A stretch of 64,000 bases of DNA from Symsagittifera roscoffensis (taxonomy: Eukaryota > Xenacoelomorpha > Acoela > Convolutidae), in the NCBI RefSeq assembly GCF_963678635.1, contig NC_087066.1:23467996-23531995 (forward strand). Reading direction: 5' to 3'. The position numbers and the translations under genes are program-made. Shown in pieces: positions 1 through 11,783 of this stretch (positions are counted from its first letter, which is position 1; every line of letters begins with the position of its first letter). The notes beneath the pieces are model-generated. The model was not told where the DNA came from. It searched no databases and saw only the letters and a program-made list of their open reading frames with translations.

Positions 1-775
1 CCAATTCGGTTCGCTTGTGACATGAGACTACGACCCGTTACAGCTTAAAGGCTACTACTAAAATATCCCCCCACTCTAGAATTAGAAACGTCCCCATACT
101 TAGGTCTCTGGATACCCAAAATACATGAACGCCGTTAAAAACCGGGTCGGAACAATCCGCTAAGTTACTTTTTATTAGACAGTGGAACTTTGATCCATTT
201 CAGATGGATCAACCTAAAACTCGCCTTACCTCAACATAACAATCATAAAACACACTCTAGAAATTTAAATTAGTACTCACATTGTAGCACGCTCAAGAAC
301 CAGGAAGTAAATAAGTCGGTGAGCAACTCAGGAATCAATAAAGTAACTAAAGTGAGTTTAATGTTAGTCAGTTTTAATAACAAGAACAAGTTTTTACTCT
401 AGACTGTAGTTTTATGTGGACCATTGGGACACTCAAGTTGTCCACCTTTCCGTCGAAGGTTCACTCTGGTCCAGTTCGAATAATTGTTCTCTCGGAAATA
501 CTCTGTCTTCTATTTCAGATAGGACAGCTCTACTCTTGTTCACTATGATGGAAATTGCGAATAGCAATTTCCTACCGATTTTTCTTGCAACTTTCCCGCG
601 TTTTTCACTCGAACGTTCTGACCTCTCTTTTCTGATTTTCAGTTATCGCGAGAAAATCGTGCATGACATGCTCCATTCGAATTTTTGAAAAATTAAATTT
701 CTCTCCAAAATCAAGTGCTTTTTGCTTCTCTCAAGGTCAAAACTTCCAAATATGACCGACTGGCACAGACCTGAG
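1..775 (-). repeat. Inverted, diverged copy of the right-end region 30,365-31,130
   Basis: Read in reverse complement, this segment aligns along its whole length and in the same order with 30,365-31,130. Shared landmarks are the CCAATTCGGTTC start, the CATGAGACTAC block, the TGGACCATTGGG block near 417, the GACAGCTCTACTC block near 525 and the ATGACCGACTGGCA block near 755. Identity is patchy, high at the outer end and lower inside, so this is an old copy. It joins the tandem array at about 763-775. It may be the end of an oppositely oriented relative, or the left arm of a long inverted repeat bracketing about 30 kb. The left limit lies outside the window. Short open frames here are not convincing genes. 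Confidence 0.75.
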
Positions 776-3700
776 CATGGAGGCGTTCTTATTTCTAGAG
801 TGGGGGGATTTTGGTAGTAGCCTTTAAGGTGTAACACGGTTTGTAGTCTCATGTCAGAAGTGAATCGATTTGGCTTCGACTGCTTGAGGTAGAAAAAAAC
901 AAGAGTTAATGTCCCTGACTCTTGAGCCAATGGTTAAAGGGCCTATTTTTCTTAACCTCATATGTGACTCAAGTAGGCGACTGTTAAATAGTATTTTTAT
1001 GGCGCTACTAGGGGTTTTTATGACCTCAAGACTGAGGAATCGAACCCATTTGACACATGCCCATTCTAGAGTACCGGTGGTACGGTTCAACGGGAACGTA
1101 TCCACCTTCTGGTTGTACCGCGATAGCTTTTTAAGAAAACTCGAGAAAATTACCCGGTGCGCTTTCCGAGCCTAGGCCTAGCTAACCGAATAAGGGGGCA
1201 CTAGGGAGACAAAAAACGTGTAAAAGACAAAAACCGAGACAAAAATAAAAAAGATTAGAAATAGGAACAAAAAACAGTAGAATAAATTTTAAAAAAGAGA
1301 GTGGCTTTGATTTTTAGATTAGGTGGATCAAACTTTTATTTTAATCAAAATAGTATATCTATTTTGTTTTCAAATGAAACCGATTGTCTCGATCCAATCA
1401 GCAACATTGAACAAGTGCCTGGGTTTGGGGCGTTGAAAGGGTTTTCAGATAGCCTTGTAACGTCAGCAGACCACTGGGAGACTTGACTGGAACAGGATAC
1501 CAGGCAAGGGGGAAAGTGGTTCTCAGAACTGGGACCTGAGAGACAGAGGACCCGCGACTGGGAAGGGACTACCAGTAGCGTGATCAAAGCAGCACAGCAG
1601 TGGGAAGGGATTACAAGAGTGTTCTGCCTGGTCGAACAGGTATCCTTAACACAAACTTTATACTTTAAGAGATAAGTGTAAAAGTGAATAAGCGAGTCCC
1701 CACCGTTTTGAGGAAACGTTTTTGCTAGAGCAGAGCCTGGAAAAAAGTTCAACGGACTTTCACTCGAGAGGTTTAGCACCCATCGCGCTTAGAAAAATTT
1801 TCGGTTTAAGTGGGGGGCTAGATAGGGGGGAGGTTAGCAGGGGTTGGTTAAGATAGAGGTTACTAGTTAAAAATTGTAAAAAGGGGGCTTTCTTACAGGA
1901 ATTTATAATCGATATCGTCGATTTAGTTACATTGGAAAAACCTAGTTACAGACTCACAACAAGAGTAGCAACGCGATTGTACTCGATAGCAAACTCGAAT
2001 TAAGGTAGGTAATCTTGCCGGATTTGGTAAGAGGATCGGAAAAAGACAGTTTTTGGAACCCAAAAGATAAAAACCGCATAAGACCGCTTACAGGGGGAGG
2101 GAAAATGCGTGACAGTCAGGTACCAGACATGTTTTGACATTTTTGACATGGTTTTGACATTTTTTGAATTTTAGTGAAACAGCAATCATAAAACAAGGTT
2201 AAAAACAAGTCCATCTAAAATGGATCAAAGCTCCACTGTCCAATGAAAACTAACGGTATACATAATGTTCCGACCCTGTAATTAAAGGCGTATGCGTGTT
2301 TTAGGTATTTCGAGACCTGAGCATGGAGGCGTTCTTATTTCTAGAGTGGGGGGATTTTGGTAGTAGCCTTTAAGGTGTAACATGGTTTGTAGTCTCATGT
2401 CAGAAGTGAATCGATTTGGCTTCGACTGCTTGAGGTAGAAAAAAACAAGAGTTAATGTCCCTGACTCTTGAGCCAATGGTTAAAGGGCCTATTTTTCTTA
2501 ACCTCATATGTGACTCAAGTAGGCGACTGTTAAATAGTATTTTTATGGCGCTACTAGGGGTTTTTATGACCTCAAGACTGAGGAATCGAACCCATTTGAC
2601 ACATGCCCATTCTAGAGTACCGGTGGTACGGTTCAACGGGAACGTATCCACCTTCTGGTTGTACCGCGATAGCTTTTTAAGAAAACTCGAGAAAATTACC
2701 CGGTGCGCTTTCCGAGCCTAGGCCTAGCTAACCGAATAAGGGGGCACTAGGGAGACAAAAAACGTGTAAAAGACAAAAACCGAGACAAAAATAAAAAAGA
2801 TTAGAAATAGGAACAAAAAACAGTAGAATAAATTTTAAAAAAGAGAGTGGCTTTGATTTTTAGATTAGGTGGATCAAACTTTTATTTTAATCAAAATAGT
2901 ATATCTATTTTGTTTTCAAATGAAACCGATTGTCTCGATCCAATCAGCAACATTGAACAAGTGCCTGGGTTTGGGGCGTTGAAAGGGTTTTCAGATAGCC
3001 TTGTAACGTCAGCAGACCACTGGGAGACTTGACTGGAACAGGATACCAGGCAAGGGGGAAAGTGGTTCTCAGAACTGGGACCTGAGAGACAGAGGACCCG
3101 CGACTGGGAAGGGACTACCAGTAGCGTGATCAAAGCAGCACAGCAGTGGGAAGGGATTACAAGAGTGTTCTGCCTGGTCGAACAGGTATCCTTAACACAA
3201 ACTTTATACTTTAAGAGATAAGTGTAAAAGTGAATAAGCGAGTCCCCACCGTTTTGAGGAAACGTTTTTGCTAGAGCAGAGCCTGGAAAAAAGTTCAACG
3301 GACTTTCACTCGAGAGGTTTAGCACCCATCGCGCTTAGAAAAATTTTCGGTTTAAGTGGGGGGCTAGATAGGGGGGAGGTTAGCAGGGGTTGGTTAAGAT
3401 AGAGGTTACTAGTTAAAAATTGTAAAAAGGGGGCTTTCTTACAGGAATTTATAATCGATATCGTCGATTTAGTTACATTGGAAAAACCTAGTTACAGACT
3501 CACAACAAGAGTAGCAACGCGATTGTACTCGATAGCAAACTCGAATTAAGGTAGGTAATCTTGCCGGATTTGGTAAGAGGATCGGAAAAAGACAGTTTTT
3601 GGAACCCAAAAGATAAAAACCGCATAAGACCGCTTACAGGGGGAGGGAAAATGCGTGACAGTCAGGTACCAGACATGTTTTGACATTTTTGACATGGTTT

Positions 3701-5305
3701 TGACATTTTTTGAATTTTAGTGAAACAGCAATCATAAAACAAGGTTAAAAACAAGTCCATCTAAAATGGATCAAAGCTCCACTGTCCAATGAAAACTAAC
3801 GGTATACATAATGTTCCGACCCTGTAATTAAAGGCGTATGCGTGTTTTAGGTATTTCGAGACCTGAGCATGGAGGCGTTCTTATTTCTAGAGTGGGGGGA
3901 TTTTGGTAGTAGCCTTTAAGGTGTAACACGGTTTGTAGTCTCATGTCAGAAGTGAATCGATTTGGCTTCGACTGCTTGAGGTAGAAAAAAACAAGAGTTA
4001 ATGTCCCTGACTCTTGAGCCAATGGTTAAAGGGCCTATTTTTCTTAACCTCATATGTGACTCAAGTAGGCGACTGTTAAATAGTATTTTTATGGCGCTAC
4101 TAGGGGTTTTTATGACCTCAAGACTGAGGAATCGAACCCATTTGACACATGCTCATTCTAGAGTACCGGTGGTACGGTTCAACGGGAACGTATCCACCTT
4201 CTGGTTGTACCGCGATAGCTTTTTAAGAAAACTCGAGAAAATTACCCGGTGCGCTTTCCGAGCCTAGGCCTAGCTAACCAAATAAGGGGGCACTAGGGGG
4301 ACAAAAAACGTGTAAAAGACAAAAACCGAGACAAAAAACAAAAAAGATTAGAAATAGGAACAAAAAACAGTAGAAAAAATTTTAAAAAAGAGAGTGGCTT
4401 TGATTTTTAGATAAGGTGGATCAAACTTTTCTTTTAATCAAAATAGTATATCTATTTTGTTTTCAAATAAAACCGATTGTCTCGATCCAATCAGCAACAT
4501 TGAACAAGTGCCTGGGTTTGGGGCGTTGAAAGGGTTTTCAGATAGCCTTGTAACGTCAGCAGACCACTGGGAGACTTGACTGGAACAGGATACCAGGCAA
4601 GGGGGAAAGTGGTTCTAAGGACTGGGACCTGAGAGACAGAGGACCCGCGACTGGGAAGGGACTACCAGTAGCGTGATCAAAGCAGCACAGCAGTGGGAAG
4701 GGATTACAAGAGTGTTCTGCCTGGTCGAACAGGTATCCTTAACACAAACTTTATACTTTAGGAGATAAGTGTAAAAGTGAATAAGCGAGTCCCCACCGTT
4801 TTGAGGAAAAGTTTTTGCTAGAGCAGAGCCTGGAAAAAGGTTCAACGGACTTTCACTCGAGAGGTTTTGCACCCATCGCGCTTAGAAAAATTTTCGGTTT
4901 AAGTGGGGGGCTAGATAGGGGGGAGGTTAGCAGGGGTTGGTTAAGATAGAGGTTGGTAGTTGAAAATTGTAAAAAGGGGGCTTTCTTACAGGAATTTATA
5001 ATCGATATCGTCGATTTAGTTACATTGGAACAACCTAGTTACAGACTCACAACAAGAGTAGCAACGCGATTGTACTCGATAGCAAACTCGAATTAAGGTA
5101 GGTAATCTTGCCGGATTGGGTAAGAGGATCGGAAAAAGACAGTTTTTGGAACCCAAAAGATAAAAACCGCATAAGACCGCTTACAGGAGGGAGGGAAAAT
5201 GCGTGACAGTCAGGTACCAGACATGTTTTGACACTTTTGACATGGTTTTGACATTTTTCGAATTTTAGTGAAACAGCAATCATAAAACAAGGTTAAAAAC
5301 AAGTC
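763..5305 (+). repeat. Head-to-tail array of a 1,546-bp unit, about 2.9 copies
   Basis: The block AGGCGTTCTTATTTCTAGAG recurs at 781, 2,327 and 3,873, giving an exact 1,546-bp period. Units are 763-2,210 (lacking about the first 100 bp), 2,211-3,756 and 3,757-5,305. Units 1 and 2 differ at very few positions; unit 3 has more substitutions, so the last duplication was recent. The opening part of the unit matches 30,910-31,250 on the + strand and, inverted, positions 1-230. Small ORFs repeat in each unit on both strands but have no domain features and look incidental. The simplest reading is tandem long terminal repeats of the large element that follows; a satellite is the alternative. Confidence 0.85.
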
Positions 5306-5585
5306 GTATTTCGACATGCACTGGATCCAGAAAACAAAGGTAACAAAAGGGATTCAGAAAAATTTGGTTAACATGATTAAATTGTGGGAAAATTTCACAA
5401 GAGTACTAGAGGTGGTACTGCAATAGTGGATTGGACATCCCAGCACTCGAGCTAAGGGGAAGGGAAGTTCTTCACACGAAGCTTCGGAAGTAGTACCGGG
5501 AGAGTGAACGAAGTGACCAAACACTTAAGCCAAAGCAGTGGAAACGGTACAAGAGTCTTTGTGGCAGTCCTGGGATAGTGATCAA
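5306..5585 (+). other. Leader between tandem array and first minisatellite; no gene seen
   Basis: Homology to the 1,546-bp unit stops at about 5,305. The sequence after that is unique in the window until GGGTCCCAA repeats begin. If the array is LTR-derived, this would be the untranslated leader and would contain the primer-binding site, but I could not identify a convincing tRNA-complementary stretch. No open frame is worth reporting. Confidence 0.4.
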
Positions 5586-6135
5586 GGGGTCCCAACACTT
5601 CAAGCTGGAATAGTGATCTAAGAGTCCCAAAACTTGAGCGCAGGGTCCCAACACTTTATCGAAGGGTCGCAAGACTTTCTCGAAGGGTCCCAACCTTTCC
5701 TCGAAGCGTCCCAAGTCTTTCTCAAAGGGTCCCAAGACTTCACAGAAGGGTCCCAAGACTTCACCGCAGGGTCCCATTACTTGAGCGAAGGGTCCCAACA
5801 CTTGAGCGAAGGGACCCAAGACTTTCTCGAAGGGTCCAAAGACTTTCTCGAAGGGTCCCAACACTTGAGCGAAGGGTCCCAACACTTGACCGAAGGGTCC
5901 CAAGACTTTCTCGAAGGATCCCAAGACTTTCTCGAAGGTTCCCAAGACTTCACCGAAGGGTCCAAACACTTGGGCGAAGGGTCCCAACGCTTGAGCGAAG
6001 GGTCTCAACATTTGAGTGGAGGGTCCCAAGACTTTCTCGAAGGGTCCCAAGACTTTCTCGCAGGGTCCGAAGACTTTACTCAAGGGTCACAACACTTTAG
6101 TAAAGTATCCCAACACAAAAGCGAAGGTCCCAACA
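5586..6135 (+). repeat. 21-bp minisatellite, array I (about 26 units)
   Basis: Units follow the pattern CGAAGGGTCCCAACACTTGAG or CGAAGGGTCCCAAGACTTTCT, each 21 bp. Because 21 is a multiple of three, the array is open on both strands. The + strand reads as seven-residue units EGSQHLS/EGSQDFL (5,634-6,140) and the - strand as FEKVLGP-type units (5,472-6,083). Openness is therefore not evidence of coding. Two unit subtypes alternate irregularly, which suggests repeated internal exchanges. The array ends at a CTTGACTTAAGG boundary that recurs at the end of array II. Confidence 0.9.
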
Positions 6136-6145
6136 CTTGACTTAA

Positions 6146-7475
6146 GGTTTATAAGTTCCTAGCGCTACAGTTTTGACCAGTTTTTAAGAACAGTTTAGGG
6201 GTTTTTCTTATATTTAGATTAAATTTTACAATAGGGACTTGTACATATTAGAATTGTAAATAAAATAGAATTGTATATAAATCATGAAGAAAACGCGAGT
6301 GTAGCTAATGGAGAGAAAATGAATAGGACTTAAGCAAACCAATCCTCAACGCAGCGGAAGCTAACACCAACAAACCCGAGAGTAATGAGTAAAAATATTT
6401 CAGTGAATATGGTCAACACAAGAGGCACCAAGGAGCAGAAGACCAAAGAGAAACTGCCGGAAGAACCGGATGTACCGGTCAAGGAAATTGATCTTGAGAC
6501 GCGAGATCATAGCATAGAGGGACGGAGCAAAAACGACGGAATCTACACCTAAGCCGAATGTAGAAGAACAAGGAACGAAGACAATTCTCACCAACAGGCA
6601 ATGGAAAAGAGACCATTAACAACACACCGGAAACGATAAAGGAAAGTTCACAAACTAGGAGAACATCGATCACAGAGAGGTTCGCGGCGATGGTCGGAAT
6701 GAAACCGTGAGAAGAAAAAGAACTGGTAGCAGCCACCCAAAAAAACCTTTGGTACGGTTACCAGGATAACGACGAAAACGAATCAGGATAAGGCGCAAAT
6801 CAATCAGGAAACAGTGGGTAACCAAAAGAAGTGGGCAACAGATTCAAGAGCACCTTCGGTTGAGCTGGGAGACTTGATGACAAAAATGGAACAGATAGAC
6901 AAAAAGCTAAAGAGCAGCGATGAGGATTACCAGGAGTTAAAAAAATAACTTCGAAACAAAAAGACTGAGAACCTAGATAACTACTATGGCCTGGCGAGGG
7001 CCACTGAAGAAAAGCCACAACAGATAGCGGACAAAGTAGAGACGACCGACAAGGAACAAGAGAAAAATGTCAAAAAAGACATGGAGGAAATGAAAAAGCG
7101 ATATGATACTGTGAATGAAAAGTTGTGGAATCTAGAGACCAGAATCGACACAATGAGCAAGGATCAAGCAGAAACTTCTTTTGCCATACAATCCAATTTG
7201 GATGCAATCTTGAGAAACTCTATAGCCCAAGATAAAACGGTGACAGACAAGCAACCTGGAACTAGAGTCGATTTTGTAGATTTGTAGAACCGCAACGCAA
7301 GAAAAGGGAGTCTAGACCATTACCACGGATTGACAACAGCATAGGGTCAGGAGTGACCAGGACTGCTATGAAAGGGGAAGCCTCAAACTCGACGAGGACA
7401 CCTGGGGGTTCCAGTGCACAACACGGGCGTACCGCCAGATGCCATGACAAATGCGAGTACCTGGGAAATGATGAA
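6146..7475 (+). pseudogene. gag region, copy I (5' gag, coiled-coil part), broken
   Basis: This copy parallels copy II (7,681-9,012) at an offset of about 1,535-1,540 bp and carries more stops and frameshifts. Recognisable pieces are a Lys/Glu-rich segment near 6,700-7,070 and the readable stretch 7,081-7,287, which starts MEEMKKRYDTVNEKL and is helical in character. It ends in gag sequence at TGATGAACACGACACTTGA and passes straight into the second minisatellite at the shared ACACTTGA. In Ty3/Gypsy elements this position would be the N-terminal part of Gag. Assignment rests on continuity with the clearer capsid-like sequence at 10,500-10,960, not on a domain in this copy. Confidence 0.55.
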
Positions 7476-7479
7476 CACG

Positions 7480-7670
7480 ACACTTGAGCGAAGGGTCCCA
7501 AAACTTTCTTGAAGGGTCCCAAGACTTTCTCGAAGGTTCCCAAGACTTCACCGAAGGGTCAAAGCATTTGGGCGAAGGGTCCCAACACCAGAACGAGAGG
7601 TCCCAACACTTGAGTGAAGGGTCCCAACACTTGAGCGAAGGGTCCCAACACTAAAGCGAAGGTCCCAACA
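7480..7670 (+). repeat. 21-bp minisatellite, array II (about 9 units)
   Basis: The repeat family is the same as array I. It starts inside gag at the octamer ACACTTGA, which occurs both in gag and in the minisatellite unit, and it ends at the same CTTGACTTAAGG boundary. One unit has drifted (CACCAGAACGAGAGG). The array marks the junction between gag copies I and II. Confidence 0.9.
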
Positions 7671-7680
7671 CTTGACTTAA

Positions 7681-9244
7681 GGTTTCTAAACTCCTAGCGC
7701 GACAGTTTTGACCAGTTTTTAAGAACAATTGAGGGGTTTTTTTTCTTGTATTTAGGTTAGATTTTACAATAGGTACTTGTGCATAATAGAATTGTAAATA
7801 AATGAGAATTGTATAAAAATCACGAAGAAAACGAGAGTGTAGCTAATGGAGAGAAAATGAATCGGATTTAAGCAAAACCAATCCTCAACGCAGCGGAAGC
7901 TAACACCAACAAACCCGAGAGTAATGAGGAAAAATACTTTAGTGAATATTGTCAACACAAGAGGCACCAAGGAACAGAAGACCAAAGAGAAACTGCCGAA
8001 AAAACCGGATGTACCGGTCAAGGAAATTGATCTTGAGACGCCAGATCATAGCATAGAGGGACGGAGCAAAAACGACGGAATCTACACCTATGCCGAATGT
8101 AGAAGAACAAGGAACGAAGACAATTCTCACCAACAGGCAATTGAAAAGAGACCATTAACAACACACCGGAAACGATAAAGGAAAGTTCACAAACTAGGAG
8201 AACATCGATCACAGAGAGGTTCGCGGCAATGGTCGGAATGAAACCGAGAGAAGAAAAAGAACTGGTAGCAGCGACCCAAAAAAAAACCTTTTGTACGGTT
8301 ACCAGGATAACGACGAAAACTAATCAGGATAAGGCGCAAATCAATCAGGAAACAGTGGGTAACCAAAAGAAGTGGGCGACAGATTCAAGAGCACCTTCGG
8401 TTGAGCTGGGAGACTTGATGACAAAAATGGAACAGATAGACAAAAAGCTAAAGAGCAGCGATGAGGATTACCAGGAGTTAAAAAATTATTTTCGAAACAA
8501 AAAGACTGAGAACCTAGATAACTACTATGTCCTGGCGAGGGCCACTGAAGAAAAGCCACAACAGATAGCGGACAAAGTAGAGACGACCGACAAGGAACGA
8601 GAGAAAATTGTCAAAAAAGACATAGAGAAAATGAAAAAGCAATATGATATTGTAAAAGAAAAGTTGTGAAAATCAGAGACCAGAATGGACACAAAGAGCA
8701 AGGATCAAGCAGAAAGTTCTTTTGCATACAATTCAATTTGGATGCACTCTTGAGAAACTCTATAGCCCTAGATAAGTCGGTGACAGACAAGAAACATCGA
8801 ACTAAAGTCGATTTTGTAGAACCGCAAGGGAAGAAAAGGGAGTCTACACCATTACCGCGGATTGACAAAAGCATATAGTAAGGAGTGACCAGGATTGCTA
8901 TAAAAAGGGAGCCTCAAACTTGACGAGGACACCTGGCGATTCAAGTGCACAACACGTCTGTACCGCCAGATTTCATGACATGGGCGAGTACCTGGGAAAT
9001 GATGAACACGACACTTGAAGCATTCGCCACAAGAACACAGACTCAAGTGACAGAGGAAGTGGTGAATCCAGAAAAACCTTCAAGAAACCGAAGGAATTCA
9101 AAGACGATTCAGATGGTTGCCCTGACACCTGGGTTGAGGTAAAGAGACTACATCTAGTGCAAGACAACCTGAATGAAGAGACGCAGGCCTGCACAGCAAT
9201 TTTAAGCAATCTAGAGGGCACAGCACTAAAATGCGTGGTAGCCA
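7681..9244 (+). pseudogene. gag region, copy II, least broken version of the 5' gag
   Basis: The longest open stretch is 8,229-8,669 (146 codons). It is Lys/Glu/Gln-rich, with a probable coiled coil from the ELGDLMTKMEQIDKKL segment onward. Further readable parts follow at 8,666-8,878 and 8,945-9,142, the latter containing TWASTWEMMNTTLE and a basic RNRRNSK patch. Frameshifts separate them. Gag of Ty3/Gypsy elements assembles the cytoplasmic particle; the coiled coil could support multimerisation, which is inference. At 9,245 the sequence jumps back to material equivalent to about 8,858, beginning the third copy. Confidence 0.6.
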
Positions 9245-9384
9245 AGGATTGACAACAGCATAGAGTAAGGAGTAACCAGGATTGCTATAAAAAGGGGAGC
9301 CTCGTATTTGACGAGGACACCTGGGGATTCAAGTGTACCGCCAGATGCCATGACAAATGCGAGTACCTGGGAAATGATGAACAC

Positions 9385-9720
9385 GACACTTGAGCGAAGG
9401 GTCCCAAGACTTTCTTGAAGGGCCCCAAGACTTTCTCGAAGGTTCCCAAGACTTCACCGAAGGGTCCAAGCACTTGGGCGAAGGGACCCAACACCTGAGA
9501 GAGGGGTGCCAACACTTGAGTGAAGGGTCCCAACATTTGAGCGAAGGGTCCCAACATTTGAGCGGAGGGTCCCAAGACTCTCTCGAAGTTTCACAAGACT
9601 TTCTCGAAGGATCCCAAGACTTTCGCGAAGGGCATCAAGACTTTCTCGCAGGGTCCGAAGACTTAACTGAAGGGTCACAACACTTTAGTAAAGTATCCCA
9701 ACACTAAAGAGAAGGTCCCA
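9385..9720 (+). repeat. 21-bp minisatellite, array III (about 16 units)
   Basis: Same unit family as arrays I and II, including EGSQDFL/EGSQHLS coding on + (9,390-9,707). The segment 9,245-9,384 before it repeats gag sequence equivalent to 8,858-9,012, and the switch into the array again occurs at ACACTTGA. After the array the sequence enters gag directly at GAAGTGGGCGACAGAG, so the leader found after arrays I and II is missing here. Confidence 0.9.
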
Positions 9721-9726
9721 ACAGAG

Positions 9727-10960
9727 AAGTGGGCGACAGAGTCAAGAGCGCCTTCGGTTGAGCTGGGAGACTTGATGATAAATTTGGAACAGATAGACAA
9801 AAAGCTAAAGTGCAGCGATGAGGAATACCAGGAGTAAAAAAAGTAACTTCGACACAATAAGACTGAGAACCTAGATAACTACTATGTCCTGGCGAGGGCC
9901 ACTGAAGAAAAGCCACAGCAGATAGCGGAAAAAGTGGAGACGACCGACAGGGAACGAAAGAAAACTGTCAAAAAAAACATAGAAGAAATGAAAAAGCAAT
10001 ATGCTACTGTGAATGAAAAGTTGTGAAAATAAGAGACCAGAATGGACACAAAGACCAAGGATCAATTAGAAAGTTCTTTTGCCATACAATTCAATTTGGA
10101 TGCACTCTTGAGAAACTCTATAGCTCAAGATAAGTCAGTGACAGACAAGAAACATCGAACTAGAGTCGATTTTGTAGAACCGCAAGGGAAGAAAAGGGAC
10201 TCTCTACCATTACCGCGGATTGACAATAGCATATAGTAAGGATTGACCACGATTGCTATAAAAAGGGGAGCCTCAAACTTGACGAGGACACCTGGGGATT
10301 CAAGTGCACAACACGGCTGTACCGCCAGATTTCATGACATGGGCGAGTACCTGGGAAATGATGAACACGACACTTGAAGTAGCCGCCACAAGAACACAGA
10401 CTCAAGTGACAGAGGAAGTGGTGAATCCAGAAAAACCTTCAAGAAACCGAAGGAATTCAAAGTCGGTTGAGATGGTTGCATTGACACCTGGGTTGAGGTA
10501 AAGAGACTAAATCTAGTGCAAGAGAACCTGAATGATGAGACGCAGGCCTGCACAGCAATTTTAAGCAATCTAGAGGGCACAGCACTAAAATGCGTGGTAG
10601 CCAAGAAGGAAGAGGAGCGTGATACCGCAGATAAAATCTTTTAAATACTGTTAAATCGATTTGGATCAGGCATGAAGGGTCATCAGGCAATGATGAGATT
10701 TGAAAAAAGAAGAAAAAGAGATGACGAATCAATTGACTGATTCTGGATGACCTTGAGAGCCTGAGTGGAAGAAGCGATCCAGAGGAATCGACTAATAGAA
10801 GAAACTTTAGCATCGCTTCAAAGTTTATCGACGGGGTGAAAAGTGACGACTTGAGAACGATTTTGGCAACGATTTTTACACTATCGAAAGATAATGCACC
10901 AACCCCAGAGGAGCTGAGACAGAAGTCAAGAGAGTATATGTTAATGAAACCAAACGAAGG
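9727..10960 (+). pseudogene. gag region, copy III, with capsid-like segment
   Basis: This copy continues into the rest of the element. After the coiled-coil portion (to about 10,230) and the TWEMMNTTLE segment (10,304-10,501), a capsid-like region follows at about 10,500-10,960 with phrases such as TAILSNLEGTALKC, FLDDLESLSG and RQKSREYMLMKP. Their order and composition resemble the Ty3/Gypsy capsid (retrotransposon gag) family. A readable fragment is 10,836-11,027. Several stops (near 10,643, 10,738 and 10,838) and frameshifts make it non-functional. It leads directly into the zinc knuckle at 10,964. Confidence 0.7.
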
Positions 10961-11783
10961 TCATGTGCGAATTGTGGATCGGCGGACCACTAGGTACCGG
11001 ATTTCAAAACATACAAGCAGGGCATAAACAACTTGGGATATGCGCCTGACGAAGAAGACATGAATCAAGCTGAAGAACACGAGCTTTATTTGTGTTTTGG
11101 GTGAAGAATCAGAGTCACCCAAAACACAAGCTGGCACTAGATGCGGTGTAAAACACAAAGAATAGACAAGCAGAGATTGACTTGCAGAACAAAGAGGCAG
11201 TGAGTGGTGAATTATCAACAAAGACTGTAAAGGCCGTGACACAAGTCGGAAATTCTGTGGGGTAGAGACAAGGAGTTCACTAAAAATAAGGTATGAAAAA
11301 GCAGCTGCGGAGGCTATCAACAGAGTGAAGCAAGACTTAGCAACCAAACAAACTGAGCAACGTTTAAAACAGGAAATAGAAAGACAAAAGATGAACGAGA
11401 CACTCTCAAAAACGAGGCCGAAACAGAACCGGGGAACCAGAGACCGGAGAAACCAGAGGCAGAACCAGAGATTGGAGAAAACTTGACGGGCAGAATTAAT
11501 TGCAACACCTTGAAGATGGTGACCGGGAAACTCTTTGGTATCACGAAGATTGGCGCGAGAATTATGTCAATAATCACGGTTGGCGGTCATGAAGTAACGA
11601 GGAACCTGAGTGAACCGAGTGATCAAAGATTATTGCACATTGACGTGTATGCGGATTACTTAAGTACAATAAGCCCGAAAACCCCTTTCTAGAACACTCA
11701 GGGCATTACTAACGAACGAGAGGTGGTGGTAAATCAATCAGGTTAAAAGCAGATACATAGAAGCCTATGGTCCACATGAGGTC
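10961..11783 (+). pseudogene. Nucleocapsid zinc knuckle and gag-pol linker, broken
   Basis: At 10,964-11,005 the frame reads C-A-N-C-G-S-A-D-H then a stop, with Phe where the last Cys of a CX2CX4HX4C knuckle should be. The knuckle is recognisable but dead. Knuckles of this type bind the element RNA during packaging. Downstream readable segments, including 11,483-11,692 (contains KIGARIMSIITVGGHEV), have no motif I can name and sit where a Gag-protease linker would be. Multiple stops and frameshifts occur. Confidence 0.65.

Noticed and set aside
5472-6083. 203-codon minus-strand ORF of FEKVLGP repeats as a gene
   Set aside because: It is the complement of the 21-bp minisatellite. Any stop-free frame of a 21-bp repeat stays open, and gag-pol lies on the other strand.
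5586-9720. CRISPR array
   Set aside because: The repeats are contiguous 21-bp units without unique spacers, in a eukaryotic retroelement.
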